From contig JAEMBT020000009.1 of the NCBI GenBank assembly GCA_018873245.2, positions 12,931,112-12,995,111 on the forward strand: a stretch of 64,000 nucleotides of DNA, given 5' to 3'. Every line of letters starts with the position of its first letter. The stretch's first letter is position 1. The position numbers and the translations under genes are program-made. The notes beneath the pieces were generated by a model. That model ran no database searches and was not told the origin of the DNA. It worked only from the letters and a program-made list of their open reading frames with translations. The stretch is from Archegozetes longisetosus (Eukaryota; Arthropoda; Arachnida; Sarcoptiformes; Trhypochthoniidae). Of the stretch, positions 24,448-36,878 are shown piece after piece.

Positions 24448-27400
24448 TTAATAATTGCCGTTTGTCAAAGATGTTGGCCATGAAAACGCCAACGAATTTG
24501 CAGATACTTTCTTGAACATAATTGATGGCTGATTTGAATTTGATTCAATGGTAATACTTTTATCTTTTTTGCCAAGTTTGCACTGTAGCATTGGTCCAAC
24601 TCGTACTTTCAATTCTTGTTTAGTAATCCTAAAAATTAATAATCAATTTAAAACTTTTGGTACTTCTATCGCATGAGTTTGTCATAATTATGATATTAGT
24701 CACAATCAAGTTTTAATATCACTTACAAATGGTACTGATGAAGTAGTATAGCCACTAATTCTCCAGCTCTATTAACATTAGACATTTGATCCTTCAGGTC
24801 AATCAAAGAGAAGACAAAATCATTTCCACCGTCGAGATGAATGATAACAAGCTGATCAATTCCAGGAGAAACACTGATTCCGTTCATGCTACTAATAGGT
24901 ATGGGTTTCTTTAATGGACTAATCTTTTTAATGTCAAACTTATAAATCAATTGATTGGTTATGACAATGGCCCGATCAGCAGATTTGTTGAATTTATTAA
25001 CCTTACGAATGAAACTGGAAAATAAAACTTTACGACTACTGTTTTGGTCACGTAGTGTCAGTCGAGTGAAAGCTGACGAAAACTTTCCATAGTCGTCGTT
25101 TTCTGACTTCTTCTCCAAATAGTTTCCCTCCCATTTGTTCTGATATCCCCAGTCTTTGCGTTTGCCCTTCAAAGCTTCGGCTGCGATTATCTTGAGCTGC
25201 ATTTGAGGCCAGTCTTCACGAGGGAACTTCTTAAGAACCATATAAGCTCTCCACTTGAGGTAAATTGTTCTCAATTGATTGACACCAGTATTGTTTTTCA
25301 AGGAAGGCGGTGGTGCCGGCCATGGAAGAGACTTTCCATAATCTCTTAGATTTTTAACGTTTCGGTAAAGATGAAGCAGTTGAACGATATATTTACGTAT
25401 TTTATATCGTCTGTAGTGTTCCATAATGACTAGTAATGCTTTCATCTTCTTATATCTATTTCTTGCCATCGTACCTCTCCATAGCTACGAGTTAAGTAAC
25501 AATTATTTCAAATTCTATACTAATCTTAAGACTATGGTTCGGTTTATGGTTTGAGTAGAGTTTGGATATTAGTGACTAATATAGTTAGCTGATAAGCAAC
25601 ATGTCATGCCTAACATTACTCTTACTTAATTTAACTTGACTACATATATCACTAGTTTTGGTTAAGTTAGATTAAGTTAGGTTACGTTAAGAGAATAGAG
25701 CTCACAGTACCCTAGACATGGCCAAACACTTTTTAGGTTACTACATGACTCCCTTATACCCAATCTCTATATCAGCCACAAAAACAAATGATAACCAACT
25801 TTAAATTAGTGTATGACTAAAAAAACTCACTTTCTGCAAGAATATAACAATACTTTCGAGTAATTTGGCTCTTTCTGCTTCTAATTTGGCAATAGTTTGT
25901 GGCGATCTGACAAAAATTTTAGTTTTGCCATATTTCACATCACTTGAGAACCCCTTTTCATCAATAAGTACTTTACAGCCATCTTTATCAGTGCCTCCTC
26001 TGAAGTTAGGCCAAGTCCTCGCTGATAGCATTTTATATCGCCTCAAAAACCTCTCGTATGTCATCCTATACGCAAAACCAGCCCTTCTGACTCTGACGTT
26101 TTCCAGAAGCCCCAAATAGGCGACCTGATGTTTAACTCGCACCTCATCAAACATTACTGGAGACTTCTGCTCGTTTGGTTTAATGCATCGAACATAATAC
26201 GGCTCTTTCGACATCAAGTTGTTCACTAATGCAATCATCGAACTCTTAAATATGAATCCAGCTGTTACTGGTCTTTTTGTTACTGCAGTCAACTGTTTGG
26301 ATCCTTCGGGCCACATCTCTGCAATTTTCAACATCAATCAGTTAATTCGTGCAGAAATAACTCGAAACTTAAGTTCAGTAATTGTAACTCTCTCTAACAT
26401 GCAATCATAACAATCTTCTTGCTAAAATATGTCACTTGAGTTTAGTTTTTTGCATCTTTTCTTGATTAGTTCTTTCAGCAAACCCATAAAAACTTAAGAT
26501 TTATTGAATTAAGGTTTGGCTGATAAATGTTTTTGATTTAATCAGCTTTAATTATAATTAAACCGAAATCGAGTATAATTTTAAAGAACAAAATCTGTCA
26601 ATTCGATAAAAGATATAAATAAGAGTATAAAACGAATTAAATCTCTAAGTGATAAACTGATTACAAAGTGCGTCTGGGCATAAATTATTGAAATAGCGAT
26701 ACTATTAATTAAGATAAGTCTAACTCTAATCAAACTGCAGGTCACAACTTTTTTCAACATTTTTAGTTTGTAACTCAAAACATAGGTTTTTTGTAACGGC
26801 TATTAAAACATTTAAATTGATTTTTTCAAAAATTGTAGCTTTTTCAATAAAGTTTACTAAACTGATCGTTAATATTAACGACTGGGCACTAAACTTATAA
26901 TGACTTTCTAAATAAAAATTTGGGACAATTCCGGTAGTTATATCCCAAAAACCAAAGAAGAACTTTGAAAACTTTTGATTTAGCATAATGTTGAAAAACA
27001 TATTAGTCACAGATCAGGTGGTCTGATAAGCAAAAATATTTTTATACAATAATTGTGGGTTTGCCCACTATCTCTTTTTACATTTCACTCACGAATGTTT
27101 GATTTCCGTTCGATATTTTCCTTTCATTTCTAGTTATTTACTGGTATTCCGTCATAACTGACTCGTAACTTATTGACGACTAAAGTTTGAGTTACTTCCC
27201 ATAACAAACAAGTATTAAAAAGTTGTAAATTTTATTAGTTAGATAGCTCAATAAGAGGATCAATTTCTAACTTCAGCTAACTTGATAACTTAATCAAGTA
27301 ATATAAAAACTAAAGAAACGTGACAAGTTTTTGTACTTTGACATTCAATTTCAAAAATTTGATTCAAATAATAACCATAAATACACAAGTTTATGAACCT

Positions 27401-30400
27401 GTCATAATAAGACATACCTTTGATCACATTATCAGTGCTGTTAAACAGAAGTCTTTTGAAATCTTGGAAAAGAGTATCTTTATTCTTGTCCAAGAAGCCA
27501 ACGATAGAATAAGTGACATCTCCGGCATAGTGTCTAACACGAAAATCCCTTAGATGTTCCATTGACTTATCAGTTGGGGCTAACCGGCGACTGGTGTAGT
27601 GCTTATGTCCGGACAACTTATTATCCATAGACTCGAGAAGGACTTGATCGTTAATTTTTCCAACATTAAGACAGGCTTCATCAATGATGGCTAATATGCC
27701 TTTATGATTCTCTTCTACCAAATTACAAATGATAGCATTGTTGAAATAATCAACATGCTGCCATTCGATTCCTTCTCGATTGTACTCTTCCTGTTCCTGT
27801 TTCAACACCAGCTCTATGAACAATTGCTGCAATTTCTCGTTGCAGTAATTTATGCAAAACTGCTCGAAACTGTTATTTTCGAAAATCTCAAATCCATAGA
27901 TGTCGAGCACTCCAATGACGGCGCCTTTCTTTCCAAAAGTTATACTTCTTCTGCGAGCTTCTTTGTCGACATCAATGGCATCATTAATTCGTTTGACAAT
28001 AGTGGAGAAGAGACGATCATAGATGGCCTTGGAGAAAGCGTCAACACCATAAGAAGCTTCAGTTTTGGTATGTTGTTTAGACATGACTTCACCACCAGCA
28101 GCAATAACTCTATGGGAAAGGGTTTTGACTAATTCTGATTCATTAACTCCTAATAGTTGTGCGATTATGTGGGTTTCCTTTTTGCCTGTATTTGTTATTT
28201 GTATGACATCGTCATTATTGTTGTCGTTAATGAATTCAATGTTGCCTAAGTGTAATATCGCTGATATTATTCTCCAATATGTCTCGCATTCGGCTTCACT
28301 GAAGTTCAACACTTTCATGGCACTTGTAACTGATTTATAGTCGGTTTTGTCATTTATTGAATCGACCTGTTGCGTCAAATATCAATTTAATATTATGTTA
28401 ATAAACTTATCTTGTTATATACACTTAAAACTTAATTCTCAATAGCAACAAGAAAAACTCACTGCTATCTCAACCTGATATCAATGTATTGTCAAATTTG
28501 ATTTCTAATTTGCTTTGATATCCTATAAGTTTCTTAGTATCTGAAGATATTTTGGTCTGCTGGCACGAAAACGCACCACTTCTAGTTGCTATCAGCGATT
28601 ATTAAGTTTTTGATTATACAATAGATTCGTAAAGTTAGCAAATATGTAAATATATACTTTAAATAGCACTGCGTGGCTCAGCAAAAATGCTTTACTAGTA
28701 AATATACATGTTCAATAAGGTCGTCTACATTCCTTCAATAGACTGCACAATACACTATTCAAACATTTAGTTATGTTTTAGGGATTTCAATTTAATTAGG
28801 TTCAAAAGATTTTATTACATTTCTAGAAAGCTTAATATGAATAAAATGCAAATATTTCATTCATAAATTGATGATAAAAATCAATGTAAAGTCATTCAAG
28901 GCTTTAAAAAATAAGTTTTAAGTAGAAAAGCAATTCTGAAGGTGAAAAGTAATCCTTAAGCTGATAAATAATTGAATTCATAATAAGAATATTTAGTACT
29001 GATTGACACAGTTTTGTATGTAATACCTTAGGACTTCCTCCTTGTTTCAAATAACGATAGATGTTTGGATCTCGTTTCAGCCCATACTTGTTCAATGTTT
29101 GATCTGTGCTACCGTTCAATAGTTGGTAAAATGAATGGAAATTGCGTTCACCTATTTGTTGGCCAACAACGCGAGACTAAATTCATTTAATAAATAATCA
29201 GTTAGTCAATCAGTTAATCACTTTGACAATTATCTTCCTAATAACTAACTTCAATATCTCAAACTGTTAGATACCTTTTCTAGTAAATAATTGCTAACGT
29301 GACCTCCGAGTGGATCCCCCTTGAAGTCAAAATTTATGTCCATGTACTTTCCAAAACGACTTGAATTATCGTTTCGGTTGGTCTTTGCGTTTCCGAATGC
29401 CTCCAAAATACAGTTGGATTGAAGTAAAACATTTTTAACCCTGTTCAAAATTTAGTGCATCAGTTTTCATAGTTTTTCATGTAAACCTAAACTATGATAC
29501 AGTAAAACCTCTACAACTTCAACATACAGTTAAGTGGTCTTTAAAATTCAATAGCAATTAAGCCGTATTTTTCTATGCGATTTTATATTTTCTTTCTAAA
29601 AATCACTTAAGTGCATGTGAGAGTTAGAGGAGTTTGACTGTATATAAGACCTTTCAATTTCTTGTTGACCGCTGACATTAGTGATCGCCGCGATATAACG
29701 CATAATAATTTTCGAAGCTTCAGTCTTTCCAGAACCACTTTCACCTAAAACAATAGCATTACAACGCGTTCAGTTGAAGATATCTGATGAGAATTACCTG
29801 AAATGACAATGCAGGTATCTTTGAACTTTTGCTTCATTGTCTTATATGCTGCGTCTGCGATCGCAAATATATGCGGAGGTCTTTCAAATACTTCTCGCCC
29901 TTTATAATCGTTGACATAGTCTGACCCATAGATATTGACAGTTCGGTACGGATTGACTGAAATACAAACTTCTCCGATGTATGTGTATATCTTGCCTGAT
30001 CCATGTCTATTGGCATAAATTTGTTAAAATTTAATTATTTCAAACTAATCTCTCATAAGCATAAGTCAACCTTTAAATTATTGCATTTTGACAAAGACCT
30101 GTTATTATAATTTTCTTATATTACTCTAAAAACCAGTTCACGTGAAAGTTTAAGGAAAATCATGCACTATTAAGATCAACGATATCTCACTCGTCAGCGT
30201 AATCCTTACGATAATTAATTTTCAATTATATGTTTTTCAAAGCGAATGTTATTTTATGACCAAACCTTATGGTCAAATCTTAGAATGAGTCACAAGTCTG
30301 AACAGCTTTAGACTAGTTTCAAGGACTTCTACCATGAGTTTCAAGTTAAGAATACCACAATGCGTATCATGATTGATGATCGAGATTTTAGAGCCTAAAC

Positions 30401-32976
30401 AAAATTACTCACTAACAAAACGTTACCAATCAATTATCATTAAAACAACGCTTTCACGCGTCAATTCATGACTAATCAGATAGCAAATTGTAATTACACT
30501 ATTTCTCAATTAGCCCATTCAAAATTTAGTTACTGTTCTTTCTTCGAGTCAGAACTATAAAGTCCTATCTCAAACTAAAATAAGCTTAGAGATAGGACTT
30601 TAAAGCAGTGACCCGACTCTATATAAAATCATAATATCCTGTTATTTTTCGAAATTGGTCCATTGTATTTTAGTCAATTGATCAATTGTGTCTTGATCAA
30701 TTGTATCTTGATCAACTGTACTTCACACAACAAATTTTATGCCTATTTAACTTTCATTTAACTTTCATATAACTTACAGCTATTCAAACCTAAAACTGAA
30801 ATTTTCAAGTAAAAGGAAAAATCAAATTGCTCTGATTTTGAATATTGATTGAAGTGTTTGTGAGAAATTAAGTTTTAACTTTAAAACGGTTATTGAGCAC
30901 AAATGAACAGTAGCTCATTTAGAAAAAAATGAGACAACTCTCTAATAAGGGTCATAAAATATTGTTATTTATCGCGGCAGTCGTTTGACTGAACAATAAA
31001 TAAACTTTTAATTATGAAAATATGAATTGAGAGCGAGGCGGACGAGAATTTGATTAATAAAAAGGGCAATACTAACAAAGCTTTTAGTTATGAACCTAAC
31101 TTAACAGTTTATATTAGATAGTGATTACTTTACAATCCAATCACGATTAACCCCATTAATCGGTTATAATTATATAGATAAGCTGTTATTTTTCTAACTT
31201 CTACCTCATACCTGTTAATTCATATTTATTTATAAATTAACTGCTCGTTAATTCGATTAATTCGTTTGCAAAATGCCAATATATTGATACTAATGATAGA
31301 ATACAGCCTAATCTACTTATAGCGAACACTATTGGCTGTACAGAGTGGTTAACTACAAGCAGATTAGAGTGCATATTAGTTAAAAATAGTAGTTAGATTA
31401 AAAATGTTTAATCATTCCAATACTTCTTCACATTAAATATAATGAAAATATTATCAACGCATCAATTTAATAATTAGTAATTAGCAGGTAACCAAAAAAT
31501 GATACTTAGAATCCTTACGTTTATATATTAGCAATTTTATATAACTGTCATATAATAATAAAAGCAATGATTGAATCTAATATACTGAAATAGCTTTACA
31601 ACCAGTATTGCCATATATGACGATGATTTAACCACAAATAACTACTAATTAACTTGAAGATCACTACATATGACTACATATGACTACATATATATAGATA
31701 TAGATATATGCATACGACAAATAACTAACCAATTACTCTGAATTGACAACTACCAGGAAAGAAATAACTAAAACTAATAAGAAACATATTCAACTATATC
31801 AGTCTGATAACTATACTTTCGTTTGTTTGAAGTACTATTACCATTCTGGTAGTATATGTAAATATTTTTCTCTCTTTTCTATTTTGTTTGTTTACTTATA
31901 TTTCATTTTATGTTATTTATTCAGATATTTTTATACATTACTTGTATAATATTTCAGTATATGATTCATAGTGGAATTTATTTTCATGACTAAAATGTTT
32001 ACTAATAAAAGTCAATCAATTTTTTGTCTGATTAAAAGTTTATCTTATAATCATTATTGAGTTTTCTTATACACCAAAAGTTAGTCATATTAAAAATATA
32101 CGAAATATCTAATAGTTGAATATATGAAATAAATGAAAATAAGTTATCTTTAAAAGTGCTTATAATAGAGATGTAGATCAATACAATGACTAACTGTTAT
32201 GATTTGACATAGTTTTATATGTTAGAAGTTATGTGCTGTAAGTCATATGCTGTAAGTCATACGCTATAACTCATACGCTTTAAGTCATATGCTATAACAA
32301 CATAACCAGAATTGACTTGAAATCTGAAGAAGAAAAGCTAACATTAAGTTATCAGTTGTTACCATAACTATTATGATTAAATGCCTTAATAAGTGAATGT
32401 TAGTAAAGGTTAATATAAAGTTATTTTAGTGTTTTAAATAGAGGAAATTCAATTATTTCTCTATTAGTTGTCATGTTTGAAAGTTTGGTTAATTACAACT
32501 TTATTGACAATCATTTTATTGAATCATAACTTTATTGAATCATAACTTTATTAATGATAATCTTCCAGAAAACTTATTTGTCTATCAGAAAAGCTATAAA
32601 ACAAGAATTCATTTCAGGTGTAATACTCATATCAGATAAGATGATTGGAGGTTAAGTAGAAATAATTGTACAAATTGTGACAAACTCTATGAGATCATAG
32701 TTTTTTATTAGACTGTAAGGAAACGCTATACAACGCCTACACAACTATTTCTCCCTTAAATGTTTTCATTACCTAATATTTTCACTTTTCGATCGCATCT
32801 CACTATATATTCACTAAACTAATCATACATCAAATCTTAATACCAATCACTATTAAGCATAATATAAAAACTTTATGTTCAGACCTTATCCGAAGGTTTT
32901 CGATGAATGAGCTCATAGAGATATCGTCGAGAAGGACAGCATCTCCGACACCAACTTCTGATAGTCTGTGAGCCAT
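24448..32976 (-). CDS. Myo1D: unconventional myosin ID (class I myosin)
   Basis: Actin-based motor of the myosin ID group (Drosophila Myo31DF, which sets left-right asymmetry). Exons on the minus strand: 32976-32885, 30006-29798, 29744-29651, 29440-29275, 29176-29027, 28366-27418, 26318-25831, 25484-24727, 24628-24448. All joins are GT-AG with matching phase and give 1028 residues, the usual size. The P-loop GESGSGKT (about 101-108) is rebuilt across a 53 bp intron. Further motifs are [10 protein letters not shown] (switch I), DIYGFEIF (about 394), [11 protein letters not shown] (about 597) and YGKTKIF. One or two IQ-like neck motifs follow ([14 protein letters not shown], about 717-735), then a basic TH1 membrane-binding tail ending TNGNY. 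The start at 32976 aligns with the family N-terminus (GVGDxVLLD). Intron 1 is 2.9 kb; other introns carry MITEs. Confidence 0.93.
25644..25785. repeat. dispersed repeat, copy 1 (in Myo1D intron)
   Basis: Resembles 54455-54620: shared blocks include CACTAGTTTWGGTYAAGTTA, CTAGACATGG, and a final part like CAATCTCTATATCAGCCAC against CAAATTCTACATCGATCACA. Internal indels are frequent. Non-coding; class unknown. Confidence 0.45.
28457..28606. mobile_element. MITE of the TTGATAGCAACC family, diverged copy
   Basis: Lies in a Myo1D intron. Its right end (CACTTCTAGTTGCTATCAGC) and interior (GATTTGCTTTGAT-like, CTATAAGTTT) match the element at 35244-35433. The left end is degraded. Confidence 0.55.
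29498..29642. mobile_element. palindromic Tc1-like MITE, copy 1
   Basis: Starts TACAGTAAAACCTCTACAAC and its right end in reverse complement reads TACAGTCAAACTCCTCTAAC; both arms continue to TTAAGTG. TA at the outer ends fits a Tc1/mariner target duplication. Sits in a Myo1D intron. Related copies lie at 53361-53510 and 59698-59838. Confidence 0.65.
30549..30593. repeat. short perfect inverted repeat
   Basis: AAAGTCCTATCTC and GAGATAGGACTTT form a 13 bp perfect stem with an AT-rich loop inside intron 1 of Myo1D. It could be a small MITE relic. Confidence 0.5.
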
Positions 32977-33746
32977 AAGGGATAAGATTTTTTTCTACAC
33001 AAGTTTCAAGTATTCAAATCAGTTATTGAATAACTTTACAATAACTTATCAACAGATATGTTAGCTGGAGAACAATGAAAATAGTTTATCGAAGTTTATA
33101 ATCAATGTGAGAGATATTCAAAATATGATTGAAAATACAGTTCAAAATATATTTCAATACTTTCTAAACACTCAACACATTCTGTCACTTAAAACATTTA
33201 AAACTTGAAAAGCTGTGAAACATTGTCCGCAGCCGTAGCACAACGGATATGAAAAACCAAAGAGAAGCAGATGTGAACTTGTGTGTGGTAACAGTTATAG
33301 AGGTACGACTAAAATGATAACTCATTTCTAAGTATAACTATGATTGCATAACATTTAACACACGCCAAATGGGAGTCAACCAGTTTGAATATTCTAACCA
33401 CTTATTTTGCTAGTCTAACTATTCCTGTTTGAAACCTTTTGGCGGTTACTTTTTTAGCTTTAAATCATAGCTTTAGCTAACGCTTCAGACTTTGAAAGCA
33501 ATACTTTCTAACTTTGAAAAATGACAGCAAAAGTTTTGTAAATTTTTTTTTGAGATAGACTTAGCATTGGACTGTTGAAAGTGTTATGTGTTAGTTAGAT
33601 TTGCTATTTATGTAGTGAGTCATCTATAAATTATATTTTTTATTATAAATTATGCTTTTATTGAATAATAAAAAATAAAATAACCTTAAATCGATTGTTT
33701 ATCACAACCTTTGACAACTGCGAAAGTGACGTATTTAATGGTTTAC
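32977..33746. other. intergenic, upstream of Myo1D
   Basis: The presumed 5' flank and promoter region of Myo1D. I see no clear core promoter motif or other gene. Confidence 0.4.
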
Positions 33747-34011
33747 GTGAGTGCCGTATTCAGGTTTGGTCTGGGGCTAGAAGTCTGAAACTCAATGCTC
33801 TGATTTGTTGAACCAAACGTATATGAACACTGAAATATCTATCAGTTTGTTATCAAACTTTTCACTAATGTTTAATAATAAGCAATCAATTGATGCGTCA
33901 AATAAATATAATTCAAAGTTTTTGTCAGATTTCATATTTTCTACAACTCAATTACGAAGTCTGAAGGGGGCTATAGCCCCACCAGTCCCCAGCCCTCATA
34001 AGCTACAGCTG
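33747..34011 (+). mobile_element. hAT-like MITE family, copy B (complete)
   Basis: The left end GTGAGTGCCGTATTCAGG and the reverse complement of the right end (CAGCTGTAGCTTATGAGG) are loosely inverted; both then reach CTGGGG. The flanks TGGTTTAC (33739-33746) and TGGTTTAT (34012-34019) form a candidate 8 bp target duplication, the length hAT elements make. Body shared with 17330-17545 and 44086-44350. A 72-codon ORF across it is not meaningful. Confidence 0.65.
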
Positions 34012-34019
34012 TGGTTTAT

Positions 34020-34586
34020 ATGAGGCGAAGCTAAACTAAACTAAACTGAACTAAAACTCGTGCAACAGGTTTTATGGTTTTATTTTACAAAAGAACGATA
34101 AAGATTAAAGAATGTTTGCTTTTACTAAACTAAATATATGTTTCATTTATTGCTTATTGCACGCAAGCTTCAAATCTTGACAAGGCTCTGAACAAATTCA
34201 TTACCAACTATTTATTATCTAAACTTAATTATTTGATGTGCTGTTTACTAAATAGTAGATATGTTAGGTTTACAACTCGTCAATTGGTTTCAAATTTTTT
34301 ATAAAGTATTTATCGGAACATAAATGTTATATATATTTAAACATGAATAATAGTATCATTTATTAGTATTCAGAATTTCACTTCTATTAAAGGTCACTTA
34401 AAACAACTAAATTCAAAACTTTCTTAAGCTATTCAACCCAAGTTGAAAGTATTTACGATATAACCTAACTGAAAAAATTTAAACATAAATACAAAACAAA
34501 ATAGTGTTCAAATTTGACATAAGGTCTTAGTTTGTACTGACTCTAACTTTGATCCTGTTTTCTTCTGGTTCAGGAATCAATGCTTC
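34020..34586. other. intergenic stretch
   Basis: No gene seen. CTAAACTAAACTGAACTAAA-type simple sequence lies at about 34030-34055. Confidence 0.4.
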
Positions 34587-36423
34587 TCATTGTGCGCTAT
34601 CTTTAGATCGATTCTGATCTTTGTATGTTTCTCTTTTCACATTCAACCATTCATTCAATTCTGTTTGCGAATTAATCACAGGGCCAACCCCTGAGCTAAT
34701 GGCAGTCAAGATAAGTCCTGAACCTAAACTTTTATTGTCTCGAATGCCATCAACTTTGCCAATCAACTGATTAACTGCATTCTTCGCCCCAATATTATTG
34801 GCTTCTGTCGATGAATATGCACTCAGATTTTGTTTGATCGCATAAGACTTGAGTGCTTTATCGCAAAGTAAACGAATCGCTTTTAGAGTTTCAATCGCTC
34901 TGTCAATCAATTCATTTGCTACCGAACAATTTGTCGGACTTTCACTATCGCTAACAGATTTATGCCTCATATTAGGATCTTTTTCAGCACACTCGTTAGA
35001 ACTATCACTCAAATCAGTGTGTCTTCGCTTCAATTCTCTAACACTCGAAAGTTTTCTATGTTTTGTGTTCTTAATGAACTTGCAATCGCCTCTTCCATAA
35101 AGCATTTCCAACTTTTTGGCCAAAGAGCGAGCGATTACACTGTCCTCGTGATTGTTCCCGCTCTCATCAAAAGCTTTTGCTTCGTCCGAATCTATAAATT
35201 TCTAAATCAAATTTCATAAATAAAGTTAAAAACTTAGTAGTCATTGATAGCAACCAGAAGCGATACGTTGTGATGTCAATCTGCCTCCGATATGCATCAA
35301 TTTGTTACTAAATTTAATTTTAGATTTGCTTTGATTAGTATATTGAATGTTCTATAAGTTTGTCAATATTTGAACATATTATGGTTTGATGAAAAGCATG
35401 TCATCACAACGTATCGCTTCTGGTTGCTATCAACGAATGTCATTTTTGGGTGAAGGTTAACACAAAATTGATTTAATATCTATTACAATATAGTTATAGC
35501 GATGTTTAAATCCGAGAATGTGCTGATAGGCTGATGACTGCTTCAAGTTATGGCAATTGCATAATTTGCAATCAAAATTGGTTCCATCACTGAATTTGTC
35601 TTCAACTTCTTTTATGAAATCAAGACCTGAGCGAAAAGAATTGGTTTTTAAGAGAATTGTAAGAATGAGTGAATTAGTGCTAACCGACAACTGGTTCGTT
35701 AGTTTGATCTAACTTTCTTTGTAACGAATGGTTGACAGAAGTATGCGATCTGTTGAGTGATCTTAAGTGCTATTTGTATTAATGAAAAAGTAAATTATAT
35801 GACATTAACGGTGAGGTAAATACCATTGCATGTCGTTTTCCTTTAAGATGTTGTTTAAAGTCATGAAACGAATAACTGAATGAACCACAAGAATAACACT
35901 CAAATGAAGATTGAACTCCATTGGTATCCCTATACCTTCTCTTTAGATCTGATGGGTAGGACTCCCAACTTCGAGATCTCTTTCTTGGCTCATAATCTTC
36001 TGAAGCATTAGACAAATGATAGTAAGATCTTTTGAGCGACTGTTGGGACCCATTATTTGGTTGAAATGGAGTCAAATCTGGTGTAACAATAGACTGATTG
36101 GAGCCGAGTGTCCACTTATGAACGGCTGACTCTTTTATTGATCAAACAAAACAAAACAGAATTGAAAACTAATTTAAATGATTGAAAACTAATTTAAATG
36201 ATTGAAAACTAATTTAAATGATTGAAAACTAATTTAAACGATTGAAAACTAATTTAAACGATTGATAAATACCTAAAAGTTGTTGACTGCTGTTACGATT
36301 GAAGTATTGATAACTATTCAATGGTGTATATGTTTGCGAATACCAGAAATAGTTATTGCAATTGTTTTCTAATCTTTTATCTATACTTTCATATTTCGAT
36401 TGATTTTCCTTTAAACCATTCAT
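34587..36423 (-). CDS. protein with two U1-type C2H2 zinc fingers
   Basis: Predicted exons: 36423-36273, 36131-35824, 35690-35487, 35201-34587; phases agree and give 425 residues. Two fingers have exactly the C-x2-C-x12-H-x5-H spacing of the U1/matrin-type RNA- or dsRNA-binding finger: ECYSCG...HLKGKRH (about 130-153) and FDCKLC...HILGFKH (about 192-215). Between them lies a segment GLDFIKEVEDKF. The first part is Asn/Gln/Tyr-rich with a basic RKRSRSWES stretch. The C-terminal 200 residues hold a basic KHRKLSSVRELKRRH run and a helical segment. Such fingers occur in nuclear RNA-binding proteins; I do not recognise the ortholog. The exon 2/3 join (35824 to 35690) is the least certain. The MITE at 35244-35433 lies in intron 3. 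Confidence 0.7.
35244..35433. mobile_element. 190 bp MITE with perfect 32 bp inverted ends
   Basis: The arms 35244-35275 and 35402-35433 are perfect reverse complements (beginning TTGATAGCAACCAGAAGCGA). The interior is AT-rich, and a diverged copy lies at 28457-28606. The perfect arms suggest a young insertion. Located within an intron of the zinc-finger gene. Confidence 0.85.
36161..36266. repeat. 20 bp tandem repeat, about five copies
   Basis: Unit ATTGAAAACTAATTTAAAYG repeated with a single C/T difference among copies. It lies in intron 1 of the zinc-finger gene and ends 6 bp from the donor region. Confidence 0.9.
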
Positions 36424-36878
36424 TCTTGTTATTAGATCTTAATCTTAAGTCTTTTCAAACGGCTATCGAATCAATGCTAACACAAAGTGCACGAGAAATG
36501 AAAAACTTTTGATTGTTTAGCGAAAGCATTGAAATACAGTTACAGTTTGAAAACTTCTACAAATATTTTTAGCTTTGATCTAAATCTTTTGAATGATCGT
36601 TTGGCAATTTTGGTCTCAATTCAAACTTCTCAATTTCAGTGAAGTTTTCGCAATGTTCGAAAGTTTGATATTGAAACTGAATTTCTTAATAAAAACAAAT
36701 AAGTAGGACTACATATTACAAAATCAATAGCTTTCGATAATATATAGACAAATTATTTATTGAAATAATTTAAACTCAGTTTGGTATATACAGAATTATG
36801 TGAAAATTTACATAGAAAATGATTTGATTAACAAAATATCCTAAAAACAAAGTAAGAATTGGATGATTCAGAATGAGT
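36424..36878. other. intergenic, DHX8 3' flank
   Basis: AT-rich spacer between the start of the zinc-finger gene and the stop of DHX8; both are on the minus strand. No separate feature seen. Confidence 0.4.

Noticed and set aside
29834..30016. 60-codon minus-strand ORF inside myosin ID
   Set aside because: It is the wrong frame of a real myosin exon; the correct frame gives [15 protein letters not shown].
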